From positions 620,501 through 684,500 of the forward strand of contig NZ_AP026683.1 in the NCBI RefSeq assembly GCF_025997995.1: 64,000 bases of DNA, written 5' to 3'. The first letter of the stretch is position 1; every line of letters begins with the position of its first letter. Made by a program: the position numbers and the translations under genes. Positions 37,382 through 46,841 of this stretch are shown one piece after another. This DNA comes from Sediminibacterium sp. TEGAF015 (GTDB lineage Bacteria > Bacteroidota > Bacteroidia > Chitinophagales > Chitinophagaceae). Under the pieces are notes generated by a model. It was given only the letters and a program-made list of their open reading frames with translations, was not told the DNA's origin and searched no databases.

Positions 37382-37415
37382 CAAATTTACATCATTTCAG
37401 TTGTAGGCTGTCAAA
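37382..37415 (-). promoter_or_regulatory. Promoter of aconitase (TTTG - 22 - TAAATTTG)
   Basis: On the minus strand TAAATTTG (37382-37389) lies 43 bases before the ATG, with TTTG at 37412-37415 after a 22-base spacer. This is the best two-part match to the Bacteroidota promoter in the window. Confidence 0.55.
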
Positions 37416-37444
37416 GGAATGCGAATAAATTTCCAAGGAAATGA

Positions 37445-37452
37445 TAATTTTG
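37445..37452 (+). promoter_or_regulatory. -7 element (TAATTTTG) for the PspC-like gene
   Basis: Exact TAnnTTTG match 36 bases before the ATG at 37489. Because it overlaps the start of a longer frame from 37441, it argues for the later start. Confidence 0.4.
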
Positions 37453-37488
37453 TACGTAATTTTATTTATGGTAAAAAATTGGGTCAAT

Positions 37489-37710
37489 ATGGATAAAATA
37501 AGAGAATTCCTGGAATTGCAGGCATTTGGCGTTTGCTCTTCTATTGGCGATAAGCTGGGTATTGCATCCACAAGAATCCGCATGTGGTTTATCTATATCT
37601 CATTTCTAACAATGGGTTCTCCTATTATTATTTACATGATATTGGCTTTCTGGAAGAACATTAAAAACTATGTTTTCGCAGCAAAGAGGAATCCATTGAA
37701 GTATTATTAA
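37489..37710 (+). CDS. PspC domain membrane protein
   Basis: A 73-residue single PspC domain protein. The sequence runs MDKIREFLELQAFGVCSSIG, then DKLGIASTRIRMWFIYISF as the conserved helix, and a membrane helix with MGSPIIIYMILAF. PspC proteins sense or respond to membrane stress, but no phage-shock operon is present here. The start at 37489 is chosen over an in-frame ATG at 37441 because the family begins at this point and a -7 promoter match overlaps the longer start. It converges with glnS. Role in this organism is not known. Confidence 0.8.
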   Translation: MDKIREFLELQAFGVCSSIGDKLGIASTRIRMWFIYISFLTMGSPIIIYMILAFWKNIKNYVFAAKRNPLKYY

Positions 37711-37719
37711 TAATAATGC

Positions 37720-39384
37720 TTATCCTTTTTTGACCTCTTTAGCCCAGGCATCTTTTAATGTAACCGTTCTATTAAAGACAAGTTTGGATTTATTGCTGTC
37801 TGGATCCTGCACGAAATAGCCCTTTCTTAAAAATTGAAATGCCAGTCCTGAAGGGTCTTCTGCTAATGCTGGTTCAGCATAGGCACCAGAAATAATTTGA
37901 AGCGAATCTGGATTAATATGGTCTTTGAAATCACCTTCAGCATTAGCCACATCTTCTACTTTAAACAGACGATCATATAATCTTACTTCCGCCTGAATAG
38001 CATGTGCAGCGCTAACCCAATGCAGGGTGCCTTTTACGTGAATTCCGGAAGTATCCGATCCGCTTTTGCTTTCTGGTATATAAGTACAATGTAAGGCGGT
38101 AATATTTCCCTGATCATCTTTAATGACTTCCTCGCATTTGATGATATAGGCGCTTTTTAAACGTACCATCTGTCCAGGTGCCAATCTGAAATATTTCTTT
38201 GGTGGATTTTCCATAAAATCTTCTCTTTCAATCCAGATTTCTTTACTGAAAGGAACTATTCTAACTCCACCATTCGAGTCTTCAGGATTGTTTTCACTGG
38301 TCAACTCCTCGGCATCTTGCGAGTAATTGGTTATGATTACTTTGATGGGATCAAAAACCACCATTCTTCGCTGTGCAGTTTTATTAAGTTCTTCTCTTAC
38401 ACAGAATTCCAGCAATCCCACATCAATCAGGTTATCTCTTTTGGCAACTCCTATCCTGTCACAAAATTCACGGATGGCTGCTGCAGGATATCCTCTTCTG
38501 CGCATTCCACTGATGGTACTCATTCTTGGGTCATCCCAACCGTTTACCATTTTTTCATTTACCAATTGCAATAGTTTACGCTTACTCATAACTGTATATG
38601 TCATGTTTAAGCGTGCGAATTCGTATTGTTTTGATGGAAATGTATTCAGATTTTCAATGCACCAATCATATAAGGGCCGGTGTGGTACAAATTCAAGCGT
38701 ACAAATAGAGTGTGTTATTTTTTCAATGGAATCACTTTGTCCATGTGCAAAATCATACATGGGATAAATGCACCATTTATCGCCTGTTCTGTGATGTTTT
38801 GCGTGTTTAATTCTGTAAATAATCGGATCTCTCAATAACATATTGGGAGAAGTCATATCTATTTTAACTCGCAGCACTTTTGACCCGTCTGGAAAATTTC
38901 CAGCTTTCATTGCTTCAAACAAAGACCTGTTTTCTTCGGGTGTTCTTTGTGCATAAATGTTCCTGGTTCCGGGTGTTGTAGGTGTTCCTTTTTGTGCCGC
39001 AATTTCTTCACTGGTGCTATCATCCACATAAGCCAGGCCTTTATCTATTAATTGTAAGGCCATTGCATAAAGCTGATCAAAATAATCGGAAGCATATAAT
39101 TCTTGAGCCCAGTTAAATCCCAACCATTTAACATCATTTTTGATGCTTTCTACGTATTCGGTATCTTCTGTTACAGGATTGGTATCGTCAAATCTCAAAT
39201 TTGTAGATCCACCATATTTTAATGCAAGACCAAAATTCAGTACAATGCTCTTTGCGTGTCCAATATGCAAGTATCCGTTCGGCTCAGGGGGGAAACGGGT
39301 GGTAATGGATGAATGTTTCCCGCTGGCTAAATCAGCTTCAATAATTTCTTCTATAAAGTTTAAACTCTTCTCTTCGCTGCTCAT
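37720..39384 (-). CDS. glnS: Glutaminyl-tRNA synthetase
   Basis: Charges tRNA-Gln with glutamine. The 554-residue protein has the class I motifs: [15 protein letters not shown] (HIGH) near residue 32 and VMSKRKL (KMSKS equivalent) in the middle. [15 protein letters not shown] [13 protein letters not shown] follows the HIGH motif as in the Gln/Glu group. The two C-terminal beta-barrels of bacterial GlnRS are present. A free-standing GlnRS means the Gln-tRNA can be made directly rather than by GatCAB alone. It lies 17 bases after a small exported-protein gene on the same strand. Confidence 0.96.
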   Translation of the reverse strand: MSSEEKSLNFIEEIIEADLASGKHSSITTRFPPEPNGYLHIGHAKSIVLNFGLALKYGGSTNLRFDDTNPVTEDTEYVESIKNDVKWLGFNWAQELYASDYFDQLYAMALQLIDKGLAYVDDSTSEEIAAQKGTPTTPGTRNIYAQRTPEENRSLFEAMKAGNFPDGSKVLRVKIDMTSPNMLLRDPIIYRIKHAKHHRTGDKWCIYPMYDFAHGQSDSIEKITHSICTLEFVPHRPLYDWCIENLNTFPSKQYEFARLNMTYTVMSKRKLLQLVNEKMVNGWDDPRMSTISGMRRRGYPAAAIREFCDRIGVAKRDNLIDVGLLEFCVREELNKTAQRRMVVFDPIKVIITNYSQDAEELTSENNPEDSNGGVRIVPFSKEIWIEREDFMENPPKKYFRLAPGQMVRLKSAYIIKCEEVIKDDQGNITALHCTYIPESKSGSDTSGIHVKGTLHWVSAAHAIQAEVRLYDRLFKVEDVANAEGDFKDHINPDSLQIISGAYAEPALAEDPSGLAFQFLRKGYFVQDPDSNKSKLVFNRTVTLKDAWAKEVKKG

Positions 39385-39401
39385 TCCTTGTCTTTTCTTA
39401 A

Positions 39402-39923
39402 TTATTTTCCTATTTCAACACTGTCAAAAAAAACCTGTGCATCCGATGCTTTGGCATCTTTATTAGTAGAGTAATACAATACCTGGTGTAAAACAGGTCC
39501 CATAAAGAATATATATCCAAATGCCTTTTTGCCTTTGAGGTTTTCATCAGATGAATTGGTTCCGTCAATTTCAATATAAAGGCTGTTCTTGTCCTTGAAT
39601 TTTGTAATCATGTCTTTGCTGATACTAGCTCCTGCCATCTGACTGCTCATGCCTGCTTTCAATTGTTCCCAGAATCCCTCACCCATCATTTCAATCGGAT
39701 CCCCCATTAGACCCATGGCACTTAAATCGAAAACCAATGCTCCATAAGATTTTGTGCTGTCTTTATCTGACGCAAAATAAATGGTTGCACCATTGGCAGA
39801 TTTCTCACCTGGCTTAGCCGGGAATACTACAGTTACCTTTTCAGATAATTTTTGCGAAACATTTTGTCCATAGGACATTTGCGCGAAAGCAAATACAACA
39901 AATGCTAAAAGTATTCTTTTCAT
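39402..39923 (-). CDS. Exported protein of unknown function
   Basis: A 173-residue protein with a clear signal peptide ending SYGQ (residue 20). The mature part looks like an alpha/beta fold with alternating strands ([71 protein letters not shown]). No catalytic motif or metal site is visible. It lies three bases after hutH and 17 before glnS on one strand. Shared transcription is likely but no common role is evident. I do not recognise the family. Confidence 0.65.
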   Translation of the reverse strand: MKRILLAFVVFAFAQMSYGQNVSQKLSEKVTVVFPAKPGEKSANGATIYFASDKDSTKSYGALVFDLSAMGLMGDPIEMMGEGFWEQLKAGMSSQMAGASISKDMITKFKDKNSLYIEIDGTNSSDENLKGKKAFGYIFFMGPVLHQVLYYSTNKDAKASDAQVFFDSVEIGK

Positions 39924-39926
39924 AAT

Positions 39927-41429
39927 CTACAATTTCCCGGTTTCATAACGGGCGATAAAATTAATTGATTTTACCATGTCAGTATGTAAAATTCTATCCG
40001 CATCATTAAAAGAAACTAATTCCCTGTATTCCTTTATTAAAATTTCGAGTATAGGTGAAGTGGTTGCCGGTCTTCGGAAATCCATTGCCTGAGCCGCAGT
40101 CATTAATTCAATGGCCAGTACTTTCTCTACGTTTTGTATTAAGCGAAAACACTTGGTTGCCGCATTGGCCCCCATGCTAACATGGTCTTCCTGATTATTA
40201 GAGCTAGATATACTGTCTACGGAAGAGGGGGTACAAAGCTGTTTATTTTCGCTAACAATTCCTGCAGCAGTGTATTGAGGAATCATAAACCCGGAATTTA
40301 ATCCTGCGTTTTTCACCAAAAAAAGCGGCAGACTGCGCTGACCTGATATTAACTGATAGGTTCTTCTTTCAGAGATACTGGCCATTTCACTCATGGCAAT
40401 ACACAAATAATCCAGATTAATAGCAAGTGGCTGGCCATGAAAATTCCCCCCACTTAAAATCAGATCTAATTCAGGGAAAACATTCGGGTTGTCGGTTACG
40501 GCATTCACTTCCTGCATGAATACAGAAAGTATATGGTCAAATGCATCCTTGCTTGCTCCGTGAACCTGCGGAATACACCGGAAAGAATAAGGATCCTGTA
40601 CCTGTGATTTCGGCTGAGAGACAATGGAACTGCCATTCAGATATTGTCTGATTTTTTCAGCTGTAGCTTTTTGCCCCTTGTGTCCTCTTATTGCATGTAT
40701 TGCTTCGTGAAATGGCTCGATAACACAAGCGAATGCGTCTATTGATAAAGCTGCAATCAGGTCGGCCATTTTTAATAAATGTTCCGCTTTTTTTAAGCAA
40801 TACAATCCATAGGCATTCATAAACTGAGTTCCATTAATCAATGCTAGCCCTTCTTTACTCTGTAAATGAATGGGCTCCCAATTCATAATGGCAAGGGCTT
40901 CTGCTGAAGTCATTCTCTTTCCCTTATAATTCACTTCACCCAAACCTAGTAATGGCAGACTCATATGACTTAAAGGGGCCAGGTCACCGGATGCGCCCAA
41001 TGATCCCTGTGTATAGATAACCGGAATAATCTGATGATTGTACATGTCCATCAATCGGATAACCGTGTTGATACTTACTCCGCTTTTTCCATAACTCAGT
41101 TGCTTAATTTTCAGCATCATCATGAGTTTTACGATAGGTTCGGGTACTTCTTCACCCAATCCGCAGGCATGTGATACTATCAGGTTGTATTGCAGCTGTT
41201 CAATCTGATCGGTACTGATTTGTACATTCTGCAGATAGCCAAAACCAGTATTTACTCCGTAATATTTGGATTCAGAAGCCTTCATTTTTTCATCAACATA
41301 GCTTCTGCAGGCAAGTACCTTTTCATGAGCATCAAATGTGATGGAAACCTGCTGGTCAAAGTCTAGTAAATGTTTTATTTGCTGAAAATTCAGCGGTTTG
41401 CTGTCCAATGGAAGGTAGTTATAGCTCAT
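39927..41429 (-). CDS. hutH: Histidine ammonia-lyase
   Basis: Deaminates histidine to urocanate with an MIO cofactor formed from Ala-Ser-Gly. The start at 41429 gives 500 residues and puts Ala146-Ser-Gly of GSLGASGDLAPLSH close to the usual 142-144; an earlier ATG at 41468 adds 13 residues. Other motifs are YYGVNTGFGYLQ, VSHACGLGEE, and QDPYSFRCIPQVHG. The SHACG region fits histidine rather than phenylalanine or tyrosine ammonia-lyases, though TAL-like use cannot be fully excluded. No other hut genes are near. It heads an apparent three-gene minus-strand run with the exported protein and glnS. Confidence 0.88.
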   Translation of the reverse strand: MSYNYLPLDSKPLNFQQIKHLLDFDQQVSITFDAHEKVLACRSYVDEKMKASESKYYGVNTGFGYLQNVQISTDQIEQLQYNLIVSHACGLGEEVPEPIVKLMMMLKIKQLSYGKSGVSINTVIRLMDMYNHQIIPVIYTQGSLGASGDLAPLSHMSLPLLGLGEVNYKGKRMTSAEALAIMNWEPIHLQSKEGLALINGTQFMNAYGLYCLKKAEHLLKMADLIAALSIDAFACVIEPFHEAIHAIRGHKGQKATAEKIRQYLNGSSIVSQPKSQVQDPYSFRCIPQVHGASKDAFDHILSVFMQEVNAVTDNPNVFPELDLILSGGNFHGQPLAINLDYLCIAMSEMASISERRTYQLISGQRSLPLFLVKNAGLNSGFMIPQYTAAGIVSENKQLCTPSSVDSISSSNNQEDHVSMGANAATKCFRLIQNVEKVLAIELMTAAQAMDFRRPATTSPILEILIKEYRELVSFNDADRILHTDMVKSINFIARYETGKL

Positions 41430-41537
41430 GAAGGCAATCGTTTGCTGCAAAGTAAACTGATTTAGCATTTATCTGCCCAATTTGAAATGCAGTTTGATTT
41501 AGTAAAAAAAAATCCTTTATTTTGCACCTCCAAAACT

Positions 41538-41611
41538 GGTTCGGTAGCTCAGCTGGATAGAGCAACTGCCTTCTAAGCAGTAGGTCATTGGTTCGAATCC
41601 AATCCGAATCA
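41538..41611 (+). tRNA. tRNA-Arg (TCT anticodon)
   Basis: A 74-base cloverleaf. The acceptor arms GGTTCGG and CCGAATC pair with one G-T wobble. The anticodon stem ACTGC/GCAGT encloses CTTCTAA, with anticodon TCT, reading AGA and AGG. The T-arm ATTGG-TTCGAAT-CCAAT is canonical. The 3' CCA is not encoded. A terminator follows immediately. Confidence 0.95.
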
Positions 41612-41613
41612 CG

Positions 41614-41643
41614 AAAGCCTCAAGGATACTTGGGGCTTTTTTT
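41614..41643 (+). terminator. Terminator after tRNA-Arg
   Basis: AAAGCCTCAAG and CTTGGGGCTTT form an 11-base stem with one wobble and a GATA loop, followed by a run of T. It ends 13 bases before the ung ATG, so it also sits in the ung leader. Confidence 0.85.
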
Positions 41644-41656
41644 ATTACTTTGCCTT

Positions 41657-42331
41657 ATGAATGTTCAAATGGAAGAAGGCTGGAAAGAATTGCTCTCCAA
41701 AGAGTTTGAAAAACCTTTCTTTCAGAAGTTAGCACTTCATTTGCGAACAGAGAAAGCCACAAAAGCTGTTATTTACCCTCCCGGGCCTTTGATATTCAAC
41801 GCTTTTAACAGCACCCCCTTTCAAACTTTGAAAGTAGTTATCCTGGGGCAGGATCCCTATCATGGGCCAGGTCAAGCACATGGTTTAAGTTTTTCGGTAC
41901 CAGAGGGAGTAAAACCGCCGCCTTCACTGTTAAATATATTCAAAGAGTTGCACCAGGATATCGGAATGCCAATGCCCAGTACAGGGAACCTTAGTGCCTG
42001 GGCTAAACAGGGTGTTCTACTTTTAAATGCCGTTTTAACGGTTAGGGCCAATGAACCGGCCAGCCATGCTAAAATTGGATGGATGGATTTTACTGATGCA
42101 GTAATAAGGAAAATCTCATCTGAAAAACAGGGGGTGATATTTTTACTTTGGGGAAAGTTTGCACAGGAAAAACAGGCACTGATAGATGAAACAAAAAATT
42201 ACGTACTGAAAGCAGCCCACCCCTCTCCGTTTAGTGCAGATAAAGGGTTCTTTGGATGTAAACATTTTAGTAAGACCAATGAACTGCTGGTTCAGCAGGG
42301 ATTGGATCCCATTGACTGGCAATTGCCTTAA
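41657..42331 (+). CDS. ung: Uracil-DNA glycosylase, family 1
   Basis: Removes uracil from DNA in base-excision repair. From the ATG at 41657 it is 224 residues, the usual size. The water-activating Asp66 is in GQDPYHGPGQAHGLSF, and the second motif is HPSPFSADKGFFGCKHF with the catalytic His. A longer frame to 41588 would run through the tRNA and is rejected. The ATG at 41669 is a shorter possibility. The plsC gene follows after nine bases. Family 1 membership is secure from the two motifs. Confidence 0.96.
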   Translation: MNVQMEEGWKELLSKEFEKPFFQKLALHLRTEKATKAVIYPPGPLIFNAFNSTPFQTLKVVILGQDPYHGPGQAHGLSFSVPEGVKPPPSLLNIFKELHQDIGMPMPSTGNLSAWAKQGVLLLNAVLTVRANEPASHAKIGWMDFTDAVIRKISSEKQGVIFLLWGKFAQEKQALIDETKNYVLKAAHPSPFSADKGFFGCKHFSKTNELLVQQGLDPIDWQLP

Positions 42332-42340
42332 TATAAAAAC

Positions 42341-43078
42341 ATGAAAATAATTAAATCAATATTTGGAAGAATCTGGGCTTTATGGGGGCTCACAACTTTT
42401 GTTGCCACCTTTCTTATCATCATTATACCTTCTCTGCTAACAGCATTGATTCCAGATCCCAAAGGCATGAGTTATTTCATTCAATTGGCTAAGGTTTGGA
42501 TGAATACCTGGTTGTTTTTAATTGGATGTCCAGTAACAGTGCGGGGTAAATTTCACTTTAAGAAAGGTCAACCCTATATTGTAACCTGCAACCACAATTC
42601 GCTGCTGGATATTCCTCTTTCTTCTCCATATATCCCCGGCCCCAATCAAACCATTGCTAAAAAGGAATTTACGAAAATTCCGATTTTTGGCTGGTACTAT
42701 GAAAGAGGTTCAGTTATAGTAGATCGCAAAAGTGATGCAAGCAGAAGGAAAAGTTATGAACTGATGAAAGCTGCACTGGAGAAGGGATTCCACATGTGTA
42801 TTTATCCAGAAGGAACCCGCAACAGAACGCAGGAACCACTGAAACGCTTCTATGATGGAGCGTTTAAATTGGCAGCTGAATCTGGCTACCCTATAATCCC
42901 GGCTGTAATATTAAATACGAAAAAAGCATTACCAGCTAACCGATTCTTTTATCTGATGCCTCACAAGCTTGGTCTACATTTTCTGCAACCCATTGAGGTT
43001 GGCAACCGTTCTGCAGAAGAATTAAAGGAAGAGACATTTAATACGATGGCAGCCTATTATGTGAAACACCAGGATTAA
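42341..43078 (+). CDS. plsC: 1-acylglycerol-3-phosphate acyltransferase (PlsC-like)
   Basis: Inner-membrane enzyme that adds the second acyl chain to lysophosphatidic acid in phospholipid synthesis. The 245-residue protein starts with a membrane helix at about residues 12-38. The catalytic HxxxxD box is His85-Asp90 in CNHNSLLD, and the acceptor-binding block is YPEGTRNR. ERGSVIVDRKS lies between them. Bacteroidota often carry several paralogues, so the exact acceptor is inferred; an ornithine or glycine lipid acyltransferase is a possible alternative. It is nine bases after ung and converges with lptD. Confidence 0.88.
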   Translation: MKIIKSIFGRIWALWGLTTFVATFLIIIIPSLLTALIPDPKGMSYFIQLAKVWMNTWLFLIGCPVTVRGKFHFKKGQPYIVTCNHNSLLDIPLSSPYIPGPNQTIAKKEFTKIPIFGWYYERGSVIVDRKSDASRRKSYELMKAALEKGFHMCIYPEGTRNRTQEPLKRFYDGAFKLAAESGYPIIPAVILNTKKALPANRFFYLMPHKLGLHFLQPIEVGNRSAEELKEETFNTMAAYYVKHQD

Positions 43079-43137
43079 AATTGAGAAGCATTAACCTTAC
43101 GCAAAACCACTTATAAAATTTATTCTAAGTTGTTTCT

Positions 43138-45777
43138 TTACAAACTTGAAAAAGTGCGGCTTCTGTTGATCCTTAAATCTCTGAGAATACCAGATTTAGG
43201 ACTTACTGTAATGTTGAAGGAACGGAAAAGACCAACGGGGGTTACGTTAATAGACAATTGCCAGCAATGCATTTCACGGGTGATAAAAGTACTCAACTGC
43301 TGTAGATTTCCGCGAGTAATATCATAGAAGCCTGTTGCGCCAACTTTCCATTTATCTGTAAGACTAAAATCTCCATTAAAATTAAATGTTGAAAATGTCT
43401 GTGTGATAAATCCGCTGTAGTCAGGCTTTAATACACGCGTAAAATTAAACGAATAGGCTATCGACACATTCCAGGGTATATTAAAGTCTGTAAACTCCGC
43501 AGGATTGGCCCTTGCAAATTGCAGTTGTCTTTGCTGTTCATCAGGAGTCATGAATGGATCAACAGGGATTTCTTTTTTTTCGTCTTTTCCATCCTTTGAT
43601 TTGCTTCTGAACGAAGTAGAAACTGCAACATTACCACTGGTAATTCTACCAAACTTGAATTTGGATGGATCCCATAAAATTTGCTTTTGTCTGAATCCTC
43701 TGTTGTCTACGTCATAAGGATCTAAGTTGGCACTGGCTGTGATATTAACTTTTTCAAACAAAGTGCTTCTGGCATAAAAATTAAAATTACCTAACTGAAA
43801 ACTATCTGCCAGAAAATTGTAATTGGAACTAAAACCAAATCCATCAATCAATTTTACTTTTTTGCCTGCCTTATCGGAACTATCCTGTTTGTTTTTGGTT
43901 TTCATCTCAAGCAGGTTGTCTATTCCAAAACCAATTCCACCGAATGCCCCTTCACCAAATGCTCCCAGAATTCCCCCGTCAAACTGTGAAACCCTAACCG
44001 TTCTATTACTAGTGTCAACCTTTAAATTATAATAGTATTTGGCATTCATATCAGGCTGATAATTAATAGATAAGGTGGGCCTTATTTCATGTCTGATGGC
44101 AATGATATTGCTGCTTGGTTTGAATTTATAGGTACCAAAAATTCTAGTATTAGCAGCCAAACCAAAACTCATTTGTCTTGCTGCATAAAAACCTCGTTGA
44201 ATAACTGTATCTACTTTATTGGTTGTATTATTCCATGATCTGAAATTGCGCTGTCCATACCATCTCTCCGAATAAGATACACTGGGAGCAAGTGTAATGG
44301 GACCCAAAGAAGGCAATGACAGTGTAATGGGGATACTGTGTTGCGCTCCGTATTGAAGCGTATCCAGTATTCTTCTCAAACTGAATGCGGTGTCATAGAA
44401 TGAGATTTGGTTTTGAAAGTTACCGCTATAGCCAATGCCAATTTTTTCATACCATCTACCCGCACCTACCTGATCTTTTTGCTGGAATGGATAAAAAGTA
44501 ACTACGTTAAAATTGACCGTAGGCAGATTCATATTTACCAAACGCAAATTGTTGTTCTGGTTATGATTTAGGTTAACAGACAGATTGTATTTTCCTTTCC
44601 AATCTTTGCTATAACTAATGGAAGAACTTAACTGGTTTTGAAAATTGACAAACGGGTTATTCAAAATGGTTCTGTTAAACCGGCTGCTACCAAAATTCAC
44701 GTTTGCAGAAAAAGTGGTTCCCGGTCTGGCTCTGGAGTCTCTGCTGTGAGACCAGTTAATCATGAAGGAACGGGTTGTGTTGAATTCGTCTTTGCTGGTT
44801 GTACTTCTGTTTAGAGTCTTTGTATTCTGTATCGTAATATTAAGATTTCCTGTGTAAGCATAACGCTTTATATACTTAGAATTAATATTTAAGTTCCAGC
44901 CGCCAAATGAGTATAAATTAGATCGTAATGTCACATCCATTTTTTCACTCAAAACAAAATAATATCCCAACCCTTCCAAACCTAAACCGAAATCAGGACT
45001 TCCTGTAAAAGCAGGTGGTAGTAATCCTCCATGCCTACCCTTATTTAACGGAAATATGCCAAATGGAATTCCAATGGGCATGGGTACCCCTTCAAATTCA
45101 GGAAAGGAAGGGCCGGCAATTCCCATCTTATTATTAATGATTTTCATTTTACTAGTCCTGAAATTGTAGTGGGGAACGTCCAGATTACATGTGGTAAAAC
45201 GAGCCCTTCTTGCATACACTTCGGTGGTACTGATTTTTTTTAAGTCGATTGCATTCACATATATCTCGCCCTCCTGAAAAAATGTATTTTTGGTTAACCC
45301 CTTGCCCGACTTCATGTTATAGAAAATTGTATCGCTGATCGATTTCATTTCTCCCTGAATGAATTGAGGCTTACTGTCAGGCTTTCCAGATGAGTCTTTG
45401 GAACCATACGCCTGTACCATCTGACTGCGCTGGTCGTACTTAATGGTTGCAGCATCTAATTTCAGGTCTGAATAATCCACTTTTGCCTTCCCGTATAAAA
45501 AGAATTCCCTGGTTGAGATTACTAGAACACCAGAGTCTTCAGCATTGTATTTGATTGGAGCATCAATAGAATCTTTGGAAATTTTTAACGTATCAGTTTT
45601 AATCTTAATGCTGTCTTGCAGATTTTTCTTAGATGCAGTATCCTTAAGGGTTTGCGTATTTCCCTTCGAAATAGTTTGAGCGTCCATTTCTGTGGATAAA
45701 CCAAGGAATATCCCTAAAAAAAGGAACAGAACAATAGCCAGCCTTGATTTTACGTTAATTTTACTTATTCTGTTCAT
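43138..45777 (-). CDS. lptD: LPS assembly outer-membrane protein LptD-like
   Basis: Predicted to insert lipopolysaccharide into the outer leaflet. The 879-residue protein has a signal segment (about residues 13-32) and then a Lys/Ser-rich linker. The N-terminal OstA/LptA-like beta-jellyroll follows at about residues 80-240 (GVLVISTREFFLYGKAKVDYSDLKLDAATIKYD starts it; YVNAIDLKKI continues). The rest, rich in alternating strands with aromatic girdles, is the C-terminal beta-barrel. LptE partner and other lpt genes are not here. The gene diverges from an amidase and is near a second OstA-like gene. A TAATTTTG -7 element lies just upstream. Confidence 0.82.
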   Translation of the reverse strand: MNRISKINVKSRLAIVLFLFLGIFLGLSTEMDAQTISKGNTQTLKDTASKKNLQDSIKIKTDTLKISKDSIDAPIKYNAEDSGVLVISTREFFLYGKAKVDYSDLKLDAATIKYDQRSQMVQAYGSKDSSGKPDSKPQFIQGEMKSISDTIFYNMKSGKGLTKNTFFQEGEIYVNAIDLKKISTTEVYARRARFTTCNLDVPHYNFRTSKMKIINNKMGIAGPSFPEFEGVPMPIGIPFGIFPLNKGRHGGLLPPAFTGSPDFGLGLEGLGYYFVLSEKMDVTLRSNLYSFGGWNLNINSKYIKRYAYTGNLNITIQNTKTLNRSTTSKDEFNTTRSFMINWSHSRDSRARPGTTFSANVNFGSSRFNRTILNNPFVNFQNQLSSSISYSKDWKGKYNLSVNLNHNQNNNLRLVNMNLPTVNFNVVTFYPFQQKDQVGAGRWYEKIGIGYSGNFQNQISFYDTAFSLRRILDTLQYGAQHSIPITLSLPSLGPITLAPSVSYSERWYGQRNFRSWNNTTNKVDTVIQRGFYAARQMSFGLAANTRIFGTYKFKPSSNIIAIRHEIRPTLSINYQPDMNAKYYYNLKVDTSNRTVRVSQFDGGILGAFGEGAFGGIGFGIDNLLEMKTKNKQDSSDKAGKKVKLIDGFGFSSNYNFLADSFQLGNFNFYARSTLFEKVNITASANLDPYDVDNRGFRQKQILWDPSKFKFGRITSGNVAVSTSFRSKSKDGKDEKKEIPVDPFMTPDEQQRQLQFARANPAEFTDFNIPWNVSIAYSFNFTRVLKPDYSGFITQTFSTFNFNGDFSLTDKWKVGATGFYDITRGNLQQLSTFITREMHCWQLSINVTPVGLFRSFNITVSPKSGILRDLRINRSRTFSSL

Positions 45778-45788
45778 GGTGCTATTGA

Positions 45789-45796
45789 CAAAATTA
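45789..45796 (-). promoter_or_regulatory. -7 element (TAATTTTG) for lptD
   Basis: Exact TAnnTTTG match on the minus strand, 11 bases upstream of the lptD ATG, in the divergent gap with the amidase gene. Confidence 0.4.
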
Positions 45797-45850
45797 AGGT
45801 CTAAAACTGTGTAAATGGAATTTTAAGTCTGATTCCTTAATGAAAATGAT

Positions 45851-46783
45851 ATGATTAAAAGATATATTGCTGCTTGGTTCTGCTTAGTTTTTTCTTTTCT
45901 TCTGTTCACTTCGTTTACAGAGAACAAACCAGGAACCCAGCAAAAACAACCCCTCAGAAGAATTGTGATTGATGCAGGTCACGGTGGAACAGATGTTGGG
46001 GCAAAGGGAAGATACTCTACAGAAAAAGATTTATGTCTTGCTATTTCATTGAAGTTAGAAAAAATGATGCGTCAGGAAATTCCAGATGTTGATGTCATCA
46101 TGACAAGAACTACAGATATTTATGATGACGTTGTAAGAAAAGCGGAAATTGCCAATCAGGCTAAAGGGGATTTGTTTTTATGTATTCACGTAAACAGTGC
46201 CAGGCCCATTAAGCAAACCGAATTTATTGGGTACAAAACGGTAACTGCATATAAAGGCAAGGGGAAGAAAAAAAAGAAATACACCAAAAAAGTAAAAGAT
46301 TACAGAACCTGGTACACTCCTAATCCGGCAAAAGGTACAGAAACATTCATCTACAATGTTAATAAAACTAGCGGTAGAATGAAGGCGCTTAGTCAAGGAG
46401 ACGATTTTGCTATGGACAGTGCAACAGAGCAGGAAAGAAAACTATTTGAGCAAAACGATCCGGCCAAAATGATGTTATTAAGCATGAAAACGCAAACCTA
46501 TTTTCAGAGAAGTGCCGATTTAGCCCTTACGATTGAAGATGAGTTCAAAAAAGTTGGTAGAATCAGCCGGGAAGCCAAACAGCGAAATGAAGGGATTTTT
46601 GTGCTACATGCTGTGAATATGCCTGCCGTATTAGTTGAAACAGGATTTATTTCTAACCCAGAAGAAGAAGATTATTTAAATAGTGAGGATGGCCAGCGTG
46701 AGATATGTGAAGTCATCATTAAGGCAGTAAAACGATACAAGTTTTCTCTGGAAAAGCAGCTGACCACTACTGGCAACAGGTAA
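45851..46783 (+). CDS. N-acetylmuramoyl-L-alanine amidase (amidase_3)
   Basis: Zinc amidase that splits peptidoglycan, often at the septum. The 310-residue protein has an N-terminal signal (about residues 6-23). Zinc and catalytic residues are in IVIDAGHGGTDVG (His44), with Glu58 in STEKD, LFLCIHVNSA, and the C-terminal VLVETGFISNPEEEDYL. There is a basic insertion (GKGKKKKKYTKKVK) in the middle that may contact the wall or membrane. No AMIN domain or LysM is present. The MCE gene follows after 58 bases with its own -7 match. It diverges from lptD. Confidence 0.93.
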   Translation: MIKRYIAAWFCLVFSFLLFTSFTENKPGTQQKQPLRRIVIDAGHGGTDVGAKGRYSTEKDLCLAISLKLEKMMRQEIPDVDVIMTRTTDIYDDVVRKAEIANQAKGDLFLCIHVNSARPIKQTEFIGYKTVTAYKGKGKKKKKYTKKVKDYRTWYTPNPAKGTETFIYNVNKTSGRMKALSQGDDFAMDSATEQERKLFEQNDPAKMMLLSMKTQTYFQRSADLALTIEDEFKKVGRISREAKQRNEGIFVLHAVNMPAVLVETGFISNPEEEDYLNSEDGQREICEVIIKAVKRYKFSLEKQLTTTGNR

Positions 46784-46808
46784 TATTCGGTAAACGGCTT
46801 AAGTACCT

Positions 46809-46816
46809 TAAATTTG
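46809..46816 (+). promoter_or_regulatory. -7 element (TAAATTTG) for the mlaD-like gene
   Basis: Exact TAnnTTTG match 25 bases before the ATG at 46842. It lies after the amidase stop, so the MCE gene and the OstA-like gene behind it can be transcribed on their own. Confidence 0.4.
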
Positions 46817-46841
46817 TACCAGCCATAAATAAACCTATTCA

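Noticed and set aside
38327..38767. A 146-residue frame on the plus strand opposite glnS
   Set aside because: It is fully antisense to a strongly conserved synthetase and has no promoter or ribosome site of its own.
41588..41656. N-terminal extension of Ung
   Set aside because: It would overlap the tRNA 3' end and its terminator; the ATG at 41657 gives the normal family length.
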